Assembly (NCBI RefSeq): GCF_001436415.1
Contig: NZ_AYZB01000035.1
Location: 193,909 to 257,908, forward strand
DNA: 64,000 nt
Direction of reading: 5' to 3'
From: Latilactobacillus graminis DSM 20719
GTDB taxonomy: Bacteria > Bacillota > Bacilli > Lactobacillales > Lactobacillaceae
Shown here: positions 31,936 through 41,470 of the stretch, piece by piece
Position numbering within the stretch: the stretch's first letter is position 1
Layout: every line of letters begins with the position of its first letter
Program-made: the position numbers and the translations under genes
The notes under the pieces: generated by a model
Database searches by the model: none
Told to the model about the DNA's origin: nothing
What the model saw: only the letters and a program-made list of their open reading frames with translations

Positions 31936-31949
31936 TAAAAGCGCTTTCT
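31936..31949 (-). promoter_or_regulatory. CcpA cre site of the trehalose operon
   Basis: TAAAAGCGCTTTCT contains the strong palindromic core AAAGCGCTTT of cre boxes. It lies just after the expected start of transcription, a position that gives catabolite repression by roadblock. Confidence 0.7.
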
Positions 31950-31961
31950 AAGTACACCGTT

Positions 31962-31991
31962 ATCATATATCATGTACGTACAAGTTGTCAA
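31962..31991 (-). promoter_or_regulatory. Trehalose operon promoter with TreR-like operator
   Basis: Minus-strand TTGACA (31986-31991), 18-base spacer, TATGAT (31962-31967). The spacer holds the palindrome TGTACGTACA (31973-31982), similar to GntR/TreR operators. A repressor here would block polymerase directly. Confidence 0.78.
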
Positions 31992-32092
31992 TGCTTTTTT
32001 AAACCGCTTTCTTATTATCGTTTAATCCAGCCTTGCAACTTCACTAAATCCCCGTTATGATAGGCATGAGAAAATAAATTGGAGACTGACAA

Positions 32093-32806
32093 ATGGCTAA
32101 AAAACATGAAATGATTTATCGGGATCTCGTCCGTAAGATTACCCATCAACTCTATCAAAGCGGCACTTTTTTGCCCAGCGAAAATGAGCTTGCCGCACTC
32201 TACGGTGCCTCGCGGGAAACGGTTCGTAAAGCACTAGGCAGTTTACTTGAAAATGGCTTTATCCATAAAATTAAAGGTAAAGGCTCTTTGGTCCTCGGTC
32301 TAGACAAGTATGCTTTTCCGATTTCTGGCTTGACCAGTTATCGTGAACTAGATAGTCTCTTTGATATGCACACTGATACTCAAGTCTTACAATTAGCACA
32401 GACGACTGTACCTCAAACCCTTTTCCATCTCGAAGCCGATGAAGAGCTGCCGGCCACTTACATTCAACGGCTGCGCATTGTTAATGGTGAACCACTGGTA
32501 ATTGATAACGATTACGTCTTAACCAACGTTGTCCCCCATATTTCAAAAGGCGTAGCCCAAGATTCACTCTATCGTTACTTTGAAGAAACCCTTAACCTTG
32601 AAATTGGTTATGGGAGTAAGGAGTTCACGGTCGTCCCTGCTACTGAAGGACAACGTCAAATACTAAAATTACCGCCTAACAGCTCCGTCGTCAGTGTGAA
32701 AGGGATCACCCATCTACAGGACAATACCCTTCTTCAATTCACCGAATCGATTCACCGTGCCGATAAGTTTAAATTTATTGAACATGCTCGACGTAAAATG
32801 TTATAA
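32093..32806 (+). CDS. treR: TreR, GntR/HutC-family repressor of the trehalose operon
   Basis: A 237-residue regulator: GntR winged helix at the N-terminus (LPSENELAALYGASRETVRKAL) and a UTRA effector domain from about residue 85 (VLQLAQTTVP through RADKFKFIEHARRKML). TreR proteins bind trehalose-6-phosphate as inducer. It is divergent from treB, and the operator at 31973-31982 lies between. GGAG precedes ATG 32093. Confidence 0.92.
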   Translation: MAKKHEMIYRDLVRKITHQLYQSGTFLPSENELAALYGASRETVRKALGSLLENGFIHKIKGKGSLVLGLDKYAFPISGLTSYRELDSLFDMHTDTQVLQLAQTTVPQTLFHLEADEELPATYIQRLRIVNGEPLVIDNDYVLTNVVPHISKGVAQDSLYRYFEETLNLEIGYGSKEFTVVPATEGQRQILKLPPNSSVVSVKGITHLQDNTLLQFTESIHRADKFKFIEHARRKML

Positions 32807-32807
32807 A

Positions 32808-32857
32808 TAAAAACGACTCCAGTTCGCCATCATCTGGCAGACTGGAGTCGTTTTTAT
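32808..32857. terminator. Bidirectional terminator after treR
   Basis: Arms AAAACGACTCCAGT and ACTGGAGTCGTTTTT with a second inner pair (GCCA / TGGC). Shared with the convergent gene, whose stop lies in it. Confidence 0.9.
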
Positions 32858-33303
32858 TTAACTGCTTGTGTTTTATAGGCTGCGATTTCATTTAAAAGAG
32901 TACTAATGCGCATGCGATGCTCCTTTTGTTGTTGACGACTGAGCGTTAATTGTTGATATAACTTTAATTCATCACCTTCATCGAAAGCTGTGACCATCGC
33001 TTCAGCAGATGCAACGTAATCCACCATTACCAGTTGCAATTGTCGGTTGATTTCGCGCAAATCCCTTGGTGGGTTGAGGCAGGTTACTTGATCAATAAAC
33101 CGTTTAAAAACACGTAGATTGCGTTGGAAGTAGTCATTCAATAGCTCTAAATTTTCATCTACCAAACAGCGGCCTTTAATGATGTTCTTACTGGTCTGTG
33201 TGTATTCGCTAAATACCGTTTCAAAGACAATAAATCGTTCTAAAAATTGGTTCCACCGAACAATGTATTCCTGTGGTGATAGTTGCTCTACTTTAACACT
33301 CAT
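32854..33303 (-). CDS. Hypothetical helical protein, 149 aa
   Basis: Not recognised. It is soluble and almost wholly alpha-helical, with alternating charged residues (SRQQQKEHRMRISTLLNEIA) that suggest a coiled coil or helical bundle. A strong AGGAGG precedes ATG 33303. The gene stands alone and its terminator is shared with treR. Confidence 0.7.
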   Translation of the reverse strand: MSVKVEQLSPQEYIVRWNQFLERFIVFETVFSEYTQTSKNIIKGRCLVDENLELLNDYFQRNLRVFKRFIDQVTCLNPPRDLREINRQLQLVMVDYVASAEAMVTAFDEGDELKLYQQLTLSRQQQKEHRMRISTLLNEIAAYKTQAVK

Positions 33304-33520
33304 GGTCGTTCCTCCTTTAAATATAATATCTAAATACTTATCATATGTATAAATATATATTAAAAATAACCAAAATGCTACTGATTAGGCTTTATGAATG
33401 GTAATTAATTCAATAAACCGTTTTGGCCATAAATCGTAGCCATTCTTACTACTTCGTTTATAAAAAAGGCCGCTGTCAGTTCCTAACTAATGAGCTACAT
33501 GATGGCCAAGCTACACAAAA
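33304..33520. other. Intergenic stretch
   Basis: About 220 bases. The first half is the promoter region of the 149-aa gene (AT-rich, TATAATA near 33320). No gene or structured element was seen, apart from a weak GGCC-based dyad at 33467-33506. Confidence 0.35.
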
Positions 33521-33570
33521 AAACGGCTTCTAAATGTGCAATCATGTCACACGTAGAAAGCCGTTTTTAT
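33521..33570 (-). terminator. Terminator of the YfhO-family gene
   Basis: Arms AAACGGCTTCTA and TAGAAAGCCGTTT with an inner TGTG / CACA pair; T-run on both sides. Confidence 0.85.
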
Positions 33571-33572
33571 TT

Positions 33573-36095
33573 TTAGTGCCGCTTGAAATACGTTATTATC
33601 CAAATCAACAGGCTAAAGATCGTAATCAGTGCCCCCATAACAAGGCCAGGGGCACAGTAAACTAAGTGAACTTGATTTGAACCACTTTCCAACGGGATTG
33701 CCAGCATATTCCCCATCACGGACTGGGGTCTGACCGTGTGTTGATTAACTTCAGCATGCCAGCCACTGTCATATGGAACGCTCAAATAAAGTAGCTGGTG
33801 AGGCCGTTTAACAGTTATTTGGCCAGATATTCGCCCATTATCTGCGGATAATTGTGATTGATTAACCGTTAATCGTTGTTGCGCTAATTGGCTGAAAGCT
33901 TGCTTAAACTGATTCTGATCCAAACTTGCTACTTGAACCTGACGAAAGGCTTGCGGGTGCTGACCAGAGATTGTGAGTGTCAGCGGTTGCCCTTTTTGGT
34001 AGCGACCCAACCCAATAATTGTAGCTCCTTTGAGGTGGATAGGGATCTTATGCAGCTGCCCATTCACTTGAAGCTTAACTTTGGACATCGCTTGTCTTGG
34101 TAAATATAAATAAGCAGCTCCGCTAGTTCTAATTTGTGTTTTAAACGTAACCTGCGTGGACTTTTGTTGCTGCATCACTAACCGGTCAACATGATAAAAA
34201 GGCGCAGTTTGATTTGTCATCGCCTGCATAACCTGCGTCTGGTTTTCAAATGGCGCACCAGCCTTTAATGCCACTTGCGTCAACCGCGCATTAACGGCGA
34301 ACCCTAACCCTAAAGTCTGATGCTTTTTAACTTGGATTCTACCTTGCTTGTCAACCAAATCATATCGATTTGCGAATAATAAGTCAGTAATCTGCGTATG
34401 TCCAATTCCGTTGATTCGACGGGCATTCTTGCTATAAAAGCCTAGCTTAACTAACATCGATCGCATTTGTTCATCAAGTGTTGATGAATAGCTATTAAAA
34501 GTATATTGTCCAAACAATAGCGCATCATTATAGCCAAAATATGGCTCGTTAAATGCTTTTCTCAATAGAATTGCCTGATTATTAACACGATAAAAATTAG
34601 GCGTTCGCTTTTCCAGTTGCTTTAGTAACCTTGCTTGCTGCCGATATTGCTGCACATAGACTGCCTGATTACCTAATGGCAACTGCCGCATTGCTAAACG
34701 GGCGTTGATGAACAACTCACTAAACGTCAGTATCGCCCCGATACCAATCACCCAAAACTGCCAACGAGTCCTCTTTTGCCAGATATAAAAGATAGCACTA
34801 GCCACAAGTGTTAGTCCCATCAATAGCCAGAGAGGTTGCTTTTGGACCCCACGGATTTGTGGACCGTAATAAAGAGCGAGCTGGCCAATACTGAATAGGC
34901 CCCACACTAGCCAAATAACCAATTTTTTTGTTTGACGTTGACCGGTTGGAGCAACACTTGCTTCATATGCAATCTTCAACAAGACAAACGATAACAAATA
35001 AGTATTTCGGTATGGAAAACCAGCTGGTTGCTGAAACATGTGCCAAATTGTATTCAACGTTGTCACCCAAAAACTCAAGCCCAAACTGCTAACTAGAAAC
35101 CCATTGGACCATTTAGCTTGCCGTTTAATCGTTGGTAGGCAGAAATATGCGACCGCAAATAACAATCCTAATGTACTAATAAATAGCGACGGTTCATGAA
35201 TTAATCGTTGGGCATACTGACTACCGCCAACTTGGAATTGGCTCAATACTTCCCCACCAAACTTGAGTGTTGGATAAAAGTGCGTCGCAGCAATGGTCTT
35301 TTTCCCCGTCTTTAGCATCCCTAGTAATGCCGGTATTAGAACGATAGCAGCTGTTCCACCAGCAATTAGTGAAGCCCACCCAAATTGACAAATTGTTGAC
35401 CAGCGTTGACTAACTAATTGCTTCCAGGACTGATTGGGTTGCTGCTCTTTAATCAGCAAACTGATCAGATACAAAACAACGAATAAACATGTCATGTAGC
35501 CCAAATAATAATTAGTTAAAATGGTTACTGTTAACATTCCAATATAAAGGTTTGGCTGTCGTCGATAAAATAGCTGTTCTAAGCCTAAAATTACTAATGG
35601 TAATAAAATCAGCGCATCCAACCACATTAAATTGTAAAAATTCATTGCGACAAAGCCACTTAGGCTATAAGCTGTCGCAAAGATTAATGCTGAAAAATGA
35701 TATTCAGACTGACGCGTCTTCAAAAAATGTGCCATTGTTAAACCCATTGCGCTGATTTTTAAAACAATTACATATCCGACTACTACTGGTAACTGACTAT
35801 TCGAGCAAAACAATAGTAGCAAATTAAAAGGACTAATTAAATAATAAGCCGCCAAAGGAAGCATGTTAGCACCTAAGGATAATGAAAAAGAATAGGAACT
35901 AAAATTAAGTTGCCCTATTTGCCGTTTAAATTCGGCTAAAAAGGGAATATATTGTGTACCAAGATCGCTAATTAATAGATTATGCTGCCCAAAAGGGACA
36001 ATTTTAAGCCAGGCATACAAACTCAGCATAATGATCATTGGTAATAAACCACTCAGGCCATAATACCAGATAGCAGTTTTATGTTTTTTATTCAT
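33573..36095 (-). CDS. YfhO family membrane protein
   Basis: An 840-residue polytopic protein. The first 480 residues contain about 12 membrane segments with SDLGTQYIPFLAEFKRQIG and GLSGFVAMNFYNLMWLDALI, hallmarks of the YfhO family; an extracellular domain follows and a last membrane helix ends in a basic tail. YfhO proteins have a GT-C glycosyltransferase-like fold, and members in Bacillus and Listeria are tied to glycosylation of lipoteichoic acid. Teichoic acid sugar transfer is therefore likely but not shown here. Confidence 0.88.
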   Translation of the reverse strand: MNKKHKTAIWYYGLSGLLPMIIMLSLYAWLKIVPFGQHNLLISDLGTQYIPFLAEFKRQIGQLNFSSYSFSLSLGANMLPLAAYYLISPFNLLLLFCSNSQLPVVVGYVIVLKISAMGLTMAHFLKTRQSEYHFSALIFATAYSLSGFVAMNFYNLMWLDALILLPLVILGLEQLFYRRQPNLYIGMLTVTILTNYYLGYMTCLFVVLYLISLLIKEQQPNQSWKQLVSQRWSTICQFGWASLIAGGTAAIVLIPALLGMLKTGKKTIAATHFYPTLKFGGEVLSQFQVGGSQYAQRLIHEPSLFISTLGLLFAVAYFCLPTIKRQAKWSNGFLVSSLGLSFWVTTLNTIWHMFQQPAGFPYRNTYLLSFVLLKIAYEASVAPTGQRQTKKLVIWLVWGLFSIGQLALYYGPQIRGVQKQPLWLLMGLTLVASAIFYIWQKRTRWQFWVIGIGAILTFSELFINARLAMRQLPLGNQAVYVQQYRQQARLLKQLEKRTPNFYRVNNQAILLRKAFNEPYFGYNDALLFGQYTFNSYSSTLDEQMRSMLVKLGFYSKNARRINGIGHTQITDLLFANRYDLVDKQGRIQVKKHQTLGLGFAVNARLTQVALKAGAPFENQTQVMQAMTNQTAPFYHVDRLVMQQQKSTQVTFKTQIRTSGAAYLYLPRQAMSKVKLQVNGQLHKIPIHLKGATIIGLGRYQKGQPLTLTISGQHPQAFRQVQVASLDQNQFKQAFSQLAQQRLTVNQSQLSADNGRISGQITVKRPHQLLYLSVPYDSGWHAEVNQHTVRPQSVMGNMLAIPLESGSNQVHLVYCAPGLVMGALITIFSLLIWIITYFKRH

Positions 36096-36141
36096 CTAAT
36101 TCACTTCTTCTATTTTTATTGAGCTACTCCCTTTAAAAATA

Positions 36142-36180
36142 AATAAGCCCCATAGACTCCAATGGTCTATGGGGCTTATT
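36142..36180 (-). terminator. Terminator of the GRP transporter gene
   Basis: Stem AATAAGCCCCATAGAC / GTCTATGGGGCTTATT, 16 bp, perfect. Confidence 0.9.
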
Positions 36181-36187
36181 AGTGTTA

Positions 36188-37054
36188 CTACTTCATCATA
36201 CCAAGGGTTACACCACCGACAATCACTAAAAGACAGCCGAGGATTACATAAACCATTTCTTTTTTCGTTTTTTGTTCACCTAACAGGTAGATACTCCCAA
36301 TTGTTGAAATGATAATCCCGCATTGTGATAATGAATAGCTAATCGCTAAACCGATATTATTCATTGAAATCAGCATAAATAAGTTGCCAAGTCCCCACAA
36401 TAAACCAGTGCTAATATTCAAAGCAGTTTTCTTATTAACAACTGCTTTACCAATGCCGACCCCTGCGAAAATAGCGGCCCCGATAAACATCCCAATGGCT
36501 TGTGGCAAGACAATTGAAGTGGCCCCAATATGTGACCAGTTAACGATGATTGTATAACCGCCATAACCAATAGTTGATAAAATCAATGCTCTAAAACCAC
36601 GGGCCAATTGTGTATCTTGTTGACCGGCAATCTTACTCTTAGGATCTTTCATCGATGTCAATGTCGCTCCCAAGATTAAGATCACAAGCGCAGTAATTCC
36701 AAAAATATAATCGTGTGTTGTTCGCCATTCATGGAATAATAATGCCCCGGCTAAAGTATTGACAATCAGTTGCATGCCAGTTGACATTGGGACTGTTTTT
36801 GAAACCCCCATTGCCTGCATTGATTGAAATTGTTGACCTTGACCAATGCTCCAAAATAAACCGGAAATAATCCCAATAATCATAATCCGTAAGTTTAAAA
36901 CGGGTTGTAATATTAAAAAGGTACCGATTCCAAAAACAAGCGCCCCGATTGTCATCCCGAGCGTTTGTTGGTAGGCATTTCCGCCAAGTTTACCACTTAC
37001 TAATCCGATACTACCCCATGCAAGTGCTGGGATCAATGCAATTAAAATAGCCAT
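36188..37054 (-). CDS. GRP family sugar transporter (GlcU/RbsU type)
   Basis: A 288-residue transporter with ten membrane segments in two repeats. ALAWGSIGLVSGKLGG at the start and LLWGLGNLFMLISMNNIG in the second half are typical of the glucose/ribose porter (GRP) family, which includes GlcU and the L. sakei ribose importer RbsU. No ribose genes adjoin, so glucose or another sugar is equally possible. ATG 37054 follows GAGGAAA; the longer frame upstream has no ribosome binding site. Confidence 0.88.
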   Translation of the reverse strand: MAILIALIPALAWGSIGLVSGKLGGNAYQQTLGMTIGALVFGIGTFLILQPVLNLRIMIIGIISGLFWSIGQGQQFQSMQAMGVSKTVPMSTGMQLIVNTLAGALLFHEWRTTHDYIFGITALVILILGATLTSMKDPKSKIAGQQDTQLARGFRALILSTIGYGGYTIIVNWSHIGATSIVLPQAIGMFIGAAIFAGVGIGKAVVNKKTALNISTGLLWGLGNLFMLISMNNIGLAISYSLSQCGIIISTIGSIYLLGEQKTKKEMVYVILGCLLVIVGGVTLGMMK

Positions 37055-37197
37055 TTTAAATTTCCTCTTCTTCTCTAAAGTACAAGAATCCATTATACAT
37101 ATTTTTAACCACACTGGCTAGTCGGAAAACGGCACCATTCCACTATTATTAATGGTGCCTATGATAATCTAATCAAGTGCCTCAACGATGTTAGCGA

Positions 37198-37216
37198 TTA
37201 CGTAAATTTTACGTAA
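37198..37216. repeat. Perfect palindrome upstream of the GRP gene
   Basis: TTACGTAAA-T-TTTACGTAA, 9-bp arms, in the 225-base gap between the GRP gene start and the VanZ stop. It may be an operator for the GRP gene or a hairpin ending the VanZ transcript together with the dyad near 37240-37258. Confidence 0.4.
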
Positions 37217-37279
37217 AAAAACATTTTTAAAGTCAAAAAAATAACAATCGTTGTTTTTTAACCGCTGATAACCTTATTT

Positions 37280-37894
37280 TTACCTACGACGCCGACTGAA
37301 ATGTAAACATTGATATAAGAGCACCCCAATGATTACACCTAGCGTATTGAAGATTAAATCATCAATATCAGCCATCCCAGTGCCTAATATAAACTGTGCA
37401 GACTCAATACATAATGACAAACCGGCCCCTTCAATAATTGTGATGCACCAGTCCCCTTTACGTTGCGTCAGTGAGCGTCTTAACAACCCAAAAGGGATGA
37501 ACCAGATGATGTTGCCATAAAAGTTATACCAATAATCAAGTTGGGCTGGCGCTTGGCGTAATTTGAAGGTTTCAACAAATGGTGTGAGGTTAATCTGGCT
37601 GAGTGGCCGTTGAAAGTGCAATGCTAATTGCCACGGATAATAAATATGCCGTAAAACAGTTAAAGAAACTAACAATCCGATATAAAAGACAAACATCAAT
37701 AATTTCAGTTCCGGAATGATATTAATTTTACGTCGTCTAATTAATATGTACACTAATCGACAGCCGATAAAAATTAAACAATACAAAATGGTTTTATCCA
37801 AGCTCGCCACCGTTAATTCAATTAGTGGTAGATGATTGTATTGTTTTCCCCACGGAAGAATCCACTGTTCATAAATATGCCCTAGAAAAACCAA
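37280..37894 (-). CDS. VanZ family protein
   Basis: A 204-residue membrane protein with five hydrophobic segments and the VanZ pattern NFYGNIIWFIPFGLLRR in the middle and ADIDDLIFNTLGVIIGVLLY at the end. VanZ-like proteins give low-level teicoplanin or lipoglycopeptide resistance in some hosts; most members have no known role. TTG 37894 is the start with GAGGG about eight bases upstream. The C-terminus is basic (HFSRRRR). Confidence 0.85.
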   Translation of the reverse strand: MVFLGHIYEQWILPWGKQYNHLPLIELTVASLDKTILYCLIFIGCRLVYILIRRRKINIIPELKLLMFVFYIGLLVSLTVLRHIYYPWQLALHFQRPLSQINLTPFVETFKLRQAPAQLDYWYNFYGNIIWFIPFGLLRRSLTQRKGDWCITIIEGAGLSLCIESAQFILGTGMADIDDLIFNTLGVIIGVLLYQCLHFSRRRR

Positions 37895-38059
37895 AAAAAT
37901 ACCCTCGCTTATCCTACTAATTTATTCATGATTCGGTTCCTAATTAATCTATTATAGCTGTTTACTTTAAAAAAAATAATATTAATTACTCAGCTAAAGT
38001 GAATCTTAAACTATTGCATCAATTCAAACGCCTTTAGTCGGATGACTAGTAGCTATGCT

Positions 38060-38068
38060 ATGCTATAA
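38060..38068 (+). promoter_or_regulatory. Extended -10 promoter of the GT4 gene
   Basis: TGCTATAAT, an extended -10 (TGnTATAAT), about 35 bases before ATG 38103; no good -35 is seen, as expected for this class. Confidence 0.6.
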
Positions 38069-38102
38069 TAAAGAATATTATTTATTGAAACAGGTGTCTT
38101 TT

Positions 38103-39158
38103 ATGAAAGTCTTATTATACTTTGAAAGTGAAAAATTACTTGCTAAATCTGGGATTGGCCGGGCCTTGGACCATCAAAAACGGGCTCTCAGCGCTATGGG
38201 GATTGATTTCACCCTCGATCCCAATGATCAAGATTACGACCTCTTACACATTAATACATATGGCCTTAAAAGCCGTAGCGTGATTCGTAAAGCCCGTAAG
38301 ATGGGAAAGCCGGTCATCTATCACGCCCATTCAACTGAAGAGGATTTTCGCAATTCGTTTATCGGTTCTAATCAATTAGCCCCCTTAGTGAAACGCTATC
38401 TTGTAAGTCTCTACAAGCAAGCAGATCATTTGATTACCCCGACTCTATATGCGAAGTCCTTATTGGAAAGTTACGGTTTAACCAACCCAATCGCCCCCAT
38501 TTCTAATGGCATTGATTTGGCTAAATACCAGCCATCCGCGGCAAAAGAAACCGCTTTTCGGAATTACTTCCACTTACAACCAGATCAGAAAGTCATTATC
38601 TGTGTCGGCTTATTCTTTAAGCGAAAAGGGCTGATCGATTTTGTTGAAATCGCCAAAAGCTTACCGGAATATACCTTTATTTGGTTTGGTGCGGTTCCAA
38701 TGTATAGTATCCCACAGAATATTCGCCAAATTGTTAAACACAACCATCCTGACAACGTCATCTTTCCTGGTTATATTAGTGGTGAGATTATCGAAGGCGC
38801 TTATGGGAATGCTGACTTATTTTTCTTTCCCTCATACGAAGAAACCGAGGGTATTGTCGTCCTTGAAGCCCTTGCCAGCCGTCAAAAAGTCCTTGTTCGT
38901 GATATTCCGGTTTATCAAGGTTGGTTAGTAGATCGTCAGAATTGCTATATGGGCCATACCAACGCAGAATTCAGACAACTAATTCAAGCCATGGTCAACG
39001 AGACCGTTCCTAATTTAACGGATCAAGGTTATCAGATTGCAAAAGCGAAACAGATTTCAAAAATTGGTCAAGAATTACAGGCGGTCTATCAACACGTTTT
39101 AACACCAGAAAAAGCTAACCAACAATATACAACAATTATGAAGACTCCGAAACTTTAA
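38103..39158 (+). CDS. Glycosyltransferase family 4, probable glycolipid synthase
   Basis: A 351-residue GT4 enzyme of GT-B fold. The N-terminal domain has AKSGIGRALDHQKRAL and the C-terminal nucleotide-sugar site has FKRKGLIDFVEIAKSL and FPSYEETEGIVVLEALAS, with the EX7E motif. It resembles diacylglycerol glucosyltransferases that make the lipid anchor of lipoteichoic acid, and the next gene is an LTA synthase-like protein, which supports that role. ATG 38103 follows AGGTG; the longer frame starts within the promoter. Confidence 0.82.
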   Translation: MKVLLYFESEKLLAKSGIGRALDHQKRALSAMGIDFTLDPNDQDYDLLHINTYGLKSRSVIRKARKMGKPVIYHAHSTEEDFRNSFIGSNQLAPLVKRYLVSLYKQADHLITPTLYAKSLLESYGLTNPIAPISNGIDLAKYQPSAAKETAFRNYFHLQPDQKVIICVGLFFKRKGLIDFVEIAKSLPEYTFIWFGAVPMYSIPQNIRQIVKHNHPDNVIFPGYISGEIIEGAYGNADLFFFPSYEETEGIVVLEALASRQKVLVRDIPVYQGWLVDRQNCYMGHTNAEFRQLIQAMVNETVPNLTDQGYQIAKAKQISKIGQELQAVYQHVLTPEKANQQYTTIMKTPKL

Positions 39159-39264
39159 ATTTCCATTTAAAATTTAGGCTGCAGTTTGCGCCCTTGCTAT
39201 CGCCGCGTTAAAATAAGGCATTAGTGCTTATTTAGTTTTGCATTTTGAAAGGATGTCACTTTTC

Positions 39265-41424
39265 TTGAAACTCACAAAAATTAAATCATTCCGATCTTCT
39301 CGATTGGGCTTCATGAGTTTATTGGTCTTTTTATTTTGGCTAAAAACGTTATTCGGGTATTTTACCGATTTTAACCTCGCAGCTAGTGGCTTCTTACAAG
39401 TTATCATTTTATTCTTTAATCCATTGGCGACTACCTTGCTTTTATTTGGCATCATTCTCTACATTCGCCAACCACGTCTCAGCTATTGGTTAGGGTTAAT
39501 TATCTATGCTGGCAATACCGCCCTTTTATATTTTAACGTTATTTATTATCGGCAGTTTACCGATTATATGACTATCAATACCATCTTAGGCTATTCCAAA
39601 GTATCAGCTGGTCTAAGCAAAAGTTCACTCGCCCTAATGAATTGGCATGACGCTCTCTATTGGATTGATATTATTATATTAGCCGGGTTAGTTCTAACCA
39701 AGATCATTCGAATTGATCAACGGGCATTTGATCGACGCTGGGCTTTTAGCACTACTTCACTAGCTGTTTTATTATTCGGTGTAAATCTCGGTCTAAGTGA
39801 AATCAGTCGACCTCAAATCCTATCACGGACCTTTGATCGTAATTATATCGTTAAATACCTTGGGATTGATACATTCACAGTCTATGATGCCTTTAAAACT
39901 ACCCAAAATAATCAAGTACGCGCCCAGGCTGAAAGTTACGATTTAGATCCAGTGGTCGATTTTATGAAACAACATCATGCAGCGGCTAATCCTGAGTACG
40001 CCGGGGTGGCTAAAGGTAAAAATGTGATTGTCATTCATTTAGAGAGTTTTCAACAATTTTTGATCGACTTCAAATTTGAAGGTCGTGAGGTAACGCCGTT
40101 TTTGAATCATCTCTACCATGATCAAAACACGTTAGGTTTTGAAAACTTCTTCCATCAAGTGGGTCAAGGTAAAACCAGTGATGCTGAAAACATGATGGAA
40201 ACTGGCGTCTATGGATTACCCCAGGGGTCAGTCTTCACCACCTTAGGCTCAGATAATACTTTCCAAGCAGCACCATCAATTCTTAAGCAACATGGGGATT
40301 ACACGAGCGCTGTCTTCCATGGAAATGTGGGAACCTTCTGGAATCGGAATAATGTCTATAAAAATTTCGGTTATAATTACTTCTTTGATTCATCTTACTT
40401 TAATACCGATCCAGATAACGTCTTACAGTATGGTTTGAAGGATAAATTATTGTTTGGCGAATCGATTAAGTATCTCGAACAATTGCAGCAACCGTTCTAC
40501 ACGAAATTCATCACAGTTACAAATCACTTTCCGTTCCCATTACCGGAAAAAGATGGTGATTTCCCCCGCGCAACAACGGATAATACAGCAGTCAATAACT
40601 ACTTTGCTACTGCGCATTATCTCGATCAATCGTTGGCAGAATTCTTCGATTATCTCAAGGCTTCTGGACTCGAAGATAATTCGCTGATTGTCCTCTATGG
40701 TGATCACTACGGTCTTTCAAATTCTGACAATCAAGCTTTACTCAGTGTGCTGGGACGCGATCCTGAGACTTGGACTGATTACGATAACGCTCAGTTACAA
40801 CGAGTCCCGTATATGATTCACATGAAAGGACTCAAAGGTGGTATTCAAAAGCAATATGGTGGTGAAATTGACGCCTTACCGACTTTATTACACTTGCTCG
40901 GAATTGATAATCAAAATTACATTCAATTTGGGACTGATTTGTTATCGCCACAACATGATCAAGTCGTCGCCTTCCGAAATCACAATTTTGTAACACCTGC
41001 TTACACTGTGTTGGATGATACAATTTACAATAATCAAACCGGCTTACAAATAACCGCGCCATCGGCCAAATTACAAAAACAAGTTGCGACTTGGCAAAAG
41101 CAAGTTAATCATGAACTCAGCTTGTCTGATTCAGTTAATGAAAAGAACCTCTTGCGTTTCTATACCCCGCAAGGCTTCAAACCAGTCAATCCCGCTGATT
41201 ACAACTATTCGACTGGTTATCAGCAACTGATTGATATTCAAAATAAATTAGGCACTCGTTCCACGAGTCTCTTCTCACAACATGGAAATCAATCAACTAT
41301 CGGCCTTTTCAAAACAGATGCCCCAGAATTAGTCAATGATCAATCAAGCTTAACCGAAGTCCCTAAGAATAAAGCTTGGCAAAAAAATAGCACTTCCACT
41401 AGCAACGATAGTGCATCAAAATAA
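39265..41424 (+). CDS. LTA synthase family protein (sulfatase domain)
   Basis: About 719 residues. Five N-terminal membrane segments (to about residue 190) are followed by an extracellular sulfatase-fold domain. Residues matching the LtaS catalytic set are in VIVIHLESFQ (Glu), QGKTSDAENMMETG (Thr nucleophile) and LIVLYGDHYG (Asp, His). It polymerises glycerol phosphate or primes lipoteichoic acid. The start is uncertain: TTG 39265 lies 12 bases after GAAAGGA, while ATG 39253 overlaps that motif and TTG 39238 has none. The C-terminal 40 residues are Ser/Asn-rich. Confidence 0.85.
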   Translation: MKLTKIKSFRSSRLGFMSLLVFLFWLKTLFGYFTDFNLAASGFLQVIILFFNPLATTLLLFGIILYIRQPRLSYWLGLIIYAGNTALLYFNVIYYRQFTDYMTINTILGYSKVSAGLSKSSLALMNWHDALYWIDIIILAGLVLTKIIRIDQRAFDRRWAFSTTSLAVLLFGVNLGLSEISRPQILSRTFDRNYIVKYLGIDTFTVYDAFKTTQNNQVRAQAESYDLDPVVDFMKQHHAAANPEYAGVAKGKNVIVIHLESFQQFLIDFKFEGREVTPFLNHLYHDQNTLGFENFFHQVGQGKTSDAENMMETGVYGLPQGSVFTTLGSDNTFQAAPSILKQHGDYTSAVFHGNVGTFWNRNNVYKNFGYNYFFDSSYFNTDPDNVLQYGLKDKLLFGESIKYLEQLQQPFYTKFITVTNHFPFPLPEKDGDFPRATTDNTAVNNYFATAHYLDQSLAEFFDYLKASGLEDNSLIVLYGDHYGLSNSDNQALLSVLGRDPETWTDYDNAQLQRVPYMIHMKGLKGGIQKQYGGEIDALPTLLHLLGIDNQNYIQFGTDLLSPQHDQVVAFRNHNFVTPAYTVLDDTIYNNQTGLQITAPSAKLQKQVATWQKQVNHELSLSDSVNEKNLLRFYTPQGFKPVNPADYNYSTGYQQLIDIQNKLGTRSTSLFSQHGNQSTIGLFKTDAPELVNDQSSLTEVPKNKAWQKNSTSTSNDSASK

Positions 41425-41468
41425 ACTAAAACCCACCAATCATAATTGATTAGTGGGTTTTAGTTTAT
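41421..41468. terminator. Bidirectional terminator
   Basis: Arms AAACTAAAACCCACCAATCA and TGATTAGTGGGTTTTAGTTT (one mismatch); shared with the convergent ABC-like pair. Confidence 0.9.
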
Positions 41469-41470
41469 TT

